From: CAZBWE01 sp964495465
GTDB lineage: Bacteria; Planctomycetota; Phycisphaerae; Sedimentisphaerales; Anaerobacaceae
DNA length: 21,668 nucleotides
Reading direction: 5' to 3'
NCBI GenBank assembly: GCA_964495465.1
Contig: CAZBWE010000039.1
Location: 1-21,668 of the forward strand
The notes beneath the pieces are model-generated. The model saw nothing but the letters and a program-made list of their open reading frames with translations. It was not told where the DNA came from and made no database searches. The first letter of the stretch is position 1, and each line of letters opens with the position of its first letter. A program made the position numbers and the translations under genes. Below, piece by piece: positions 19,737-21,668 of the stretch.

Positions 19737-21668
19737 ACACTTGTTCATAAGATACTTGCCGGGCATCTGGTCGATGGCGAAATAACTGCCGGCCGGCCAA
19801 TCGCTATTCGTATTGACCAGACGCTTACCCAGGATGCCACCGGGACGACGGCGTTTTTGCTGTATGAATCGATGGGCGCACCTAAAGTTAAAACCGATTT
19901 GTCGGTCAGTTATATCGACCATAACATAGCCGGATTCGGGCCGGAGAATCACAACGACCATTTGTATCTGCAAACCATAGCTGCGAAGTGCGGTGTTTAT
20001 CATTCACGCGCAGGCAACGGCATCTGCCATCAGGTCCATCTGGAGCGGTTTGGTAAACCGGGTGCGACTTTATTGGGCAGCGATTCGCATACCCCGACCG
20101 CTGGCGGTATCGGTATGCTGGCTATCGGGGCAGGCGGATTAGATGTAGCAGTAGCTATGGCAGGCGGCCCATTCTATCTTACCTGCCCGAAGGTCCTCGG
20201 CGTAAGATTAACAGGCCGATTGGGTAACTGGGTTGCCGCAAAGGATGTAATCCTGAAAATTCTCGGTATTCTTACCACAAAGGGCAATGTCGGCTGGGCA
20301 GTCGAATATTTCGGCGAAGGCGCCTCGACACTTTCCGTGCCCCAGCGGGCGACCATAGCAAATATGGGTGCGGAATTGGGCGTAACTACGAGTATCTTCG
20401 GCAGCGATGAGCAGACAGGAAGATTTCTCGCCGCACAGAAACGGGAAAAAGACTATAAGCCGTTGGTGGCCGATGAAGATGCCAGATATGACCGTGTAAT
20501 AGGAATAGACCTGGCCCGTCTTGAGCCGATGGCTGCCTGTCCATCCTCGCCGGATAATGTCAAAACAGTCGCCGAAATTGCCGGTGCTCGAACCGGCCAG
20601 GTTGTGATAGGCAGCTGCACTAACTCCAGCTTTGCTGATTTGATGATGGTGGCGAAGGTGCTGAAGGGCAGGCGAATAAATAATATGGTAGAGTTTGCAA
20701 TTGCCCCGGGCAGCAGGGATGTTTTGAATATGCTCGCAGAAAACGGCGCACTTGCGGATATGGTTTCAGCCGGCGCTCGCATCCTCGAAACCGGCTGCGG
20801 GCCGTGTATCGGCCAGGGTTTTTCGCCGGCTGATGGTGTCGTAAGTCTGCGCACATTTAACAGGAACTTTTCCGGCCGAAGCGGCACTACCGGCGATAAG
20901 GTTTATCTCGTCAGCCCTGAGACAGCCGCTGCTTCGGTTCTAACTGGCCGAATAACAGACCCGCGTGATTTACCGGAATTATTCGGTATAGAATACCCGA
21001 AGATAGAATCGCCTGACGAATTTATCGTAAACGACAATATGATAGAGCCGCCTTTGGATGAGCAGCAGGCAGCTAAAGTGAAAATCTTACGCGGCCCGAC
21101 AATCGTAGTTCCCGAAATGCCAAATCCTTTGCCGGAGAAATTAACAGGCAGGATTTTGATTAAGTGCAGCGACAAAATAACCACCGACCATATTATGCCG
21201 GCCGGAACTTACCTGAAACTGCGCTCGAATGTGCCCGAGTATTCAAAAGTGGTTTTCAACTGCTTCAACGAGTCGACAAAGCCGACATTTGCAGAAAGGG
21301 CGCTGCAGCTAAAGAAAAAAGGTATAGCAGGTATCATTGTAGCGGGAGAGAGTTACGGCCAGGGCTCTTCAAGAGAGCATGCAGCCCTTTGCCCGATGTA
21401 TCTGGGCGTGCGGATTGTGCTTGCTAAAAGCATTGAACGGATTCATAAGGCCAATTTGATAAATTTCTGTATCGTGCCGATAGAATTTGCAGAACCTGCT
21501 GATTATGAAAAAATCAAGACAGATGATGAATTGGTGATTGATAATCTTCTCGAAGCCATAGCCGGCGGAGATGAGGTTAAGATTATCGACAAGACCGGCT
21601 CAATTGAAATTACCGGAAAGCTCCGGCTTAGCGACAGGGACAGACAAATTCTGCTCTCGGTTGGGCTG
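19728..21668 (+). CDS. Aconitate hydratase (partial at the right edge)
   Basis: This iron-sulphur enzyme interconverts citrate and isocitrate in the tricarboxylic acid cycle. The frame starts at a TTG with AGGGAG seven bases upstream and runs 647 codons to the window end without a stop. Cluster ligands are visible: C297 in IGSCTNSSFADL, and C357 and C360 in ETGCGPCIGQG. Substrate motifs include LLGSDSHTPTAGG, and the C-terminal swivel domain has SDKITTDHIMPAG and GESYGQGSSREHAAL. The length matches the shorter bacterial aconitase type of about 640-660 residues rather than the 850-900 residue AcnA/AcnB forms, so the stop should be close. A homoaconitase-like substrate cannot be excluded. The left 55-base duplicate contains a copy of the same TTG start but is cut off by the gap. 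Confidence 0.92.
   Translation, partial: MAQTLVHKILAGHLVDGEITAGRPIAIRIDQTLTQDATGTTAFLLYESMGAPKVKTDLSVSYIDHNIAGFGPENHNDHLYLQTIAAKCGVYHSRAGNGICHQVHLERFGKPGATLLGSDSHTPTAGGIGMLAIGAGGLDVAVAMAGGPFYLTCPKVLGVRLTGRLGNWVAAKDVILKILGILTTKGNVGWAVEYFGEGASTLSVPQRATIANMGAELGVTTSIFGSDEQTGRFLAAQKREKDYKPLVADEDARYDRVIGIDLARLEPMAACPSSPDNVKTVAEIAGARTGQVVIGSCTNSSFADLMMVAKVLKGRRINNMVEFAIAPGSRDVLNMLAENGALADMVSAGARILETGCGPCIGQGFSPADGVVSLRTFNRNFSGRSGTTGDKVYLVSPETAAASVLTGRITDPRDLPELFGIEYPKIESPDEFIVNDNMIEPPLDEQQAAKVKILRGPTIVVPEMPNPLPEKLTGRILIKCSDKITTDHIMPAGTYLKLRSNVPEYSKVVFNCFNESTKPTFAERALQLKKKGIAGIIVAGESYGQGSSREHAALCPMYLGVRIVLAKSIERIHKANLINFCIVPIEFAEPADYEKIKTDDELVIDNLLEAIAGGDEVKIIDKTGSIEITGKLRLSDRDRQILLSVGL

Noticed and set aside
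19515..19800. Frames that read through the N-run
   Set aside because: They depend on undetermined bases and on the duplicated 55-base flank; the real gene begins at the TTG at 19728.

Overview
The window looks like part of a genome bin or draft scaffold from the Planctomycetota, probably the class Phycisphaerae. This rests on the gene families seen, not on a marker gene. It has three pseudopilin-like proteins with prepilin N-termini, two of them paralogues ending in an H/DG-type 'NVLFVDSHV' motif. It also has a secreted protein ending in a single dockerin-like repeat (GDTNMNGMVNLTDF), a eukaryote-like UDP-sugar pyrophosphorylase, and base composition that is neither strongly AT- nor GC-rich. 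A run of 100 Ns flanked by an identical 55-base duplication shows that the source is a scaffolded assembly.

Layout. (1) 1-2236: an OmpR-type response regulator and its HAMP sensor kinase, overlapping by ATGA, preceded by mutually exclusive hairpins. (2) 2237-2818: non-coding, with a GTCATTCC/GGAATGAC repeat element. (3) 8521 down to 2819, minus strand: a secreted OB-fold/dockerin protein, a pseudopilin, a complete metal ABC transporter (Cys-rich lipoprotein, ATPase, permease), then an OprB-type porin after a 248-base gap that carries a palindrome. (4) 8636-9039: a divergent cupin gene with its own promoter. (5) 9230-9388: a promoter, a structured non-coding stretch and a strong terminator, which I read as a small RNA gene. 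(6) 9443-9640 minus: a small unknown protein; then queA on plus. (7) 13486 down to 10867: xylB-xylA, divergent from a lipoprotein aldose 1-epimerase (13799-14962); each side has a recognisable sigma-70-type promoter. (8) 15003-16430 minus: a UTP-dependent sugar-phosphate uridylyltransferase. (9) 16515-19464: two paralogous pseudopilin genes with long structured leaders. (10) 19728 to the right edge: aconitate hydratase, which begins at a TTG and is open at the window end.

How the genes fit together. The epimerase (outside the cytoplasmic membrane), the isomerase-like enzyme and the xylulokinase together form a plausible pentose-entry route to xylulose 5-phosphate. The porin and the ABC system form an outer-membrane plus inner-membrane uptake set, probably for zinc or another divalent metal. 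The two-component system could control the neighbouring transport genes, but nothing in the sequence proves it.

The most novel signal is an 83-88-base element present three times (16557-16644, 17968-18050, 18138-18220), once before the first paralogous pseudopilin gene and twice in tandem before the second. Its ends pair (AGGYAGGTT with AACCTGCCT), with a T.G to C-G change between copies. A second long-range stem just upstream of each ribosome binding site also keeps its pairing despite base changes. This looks like a structured leader RNA that controls the pseudopilins. I do not recognise it as a known class.
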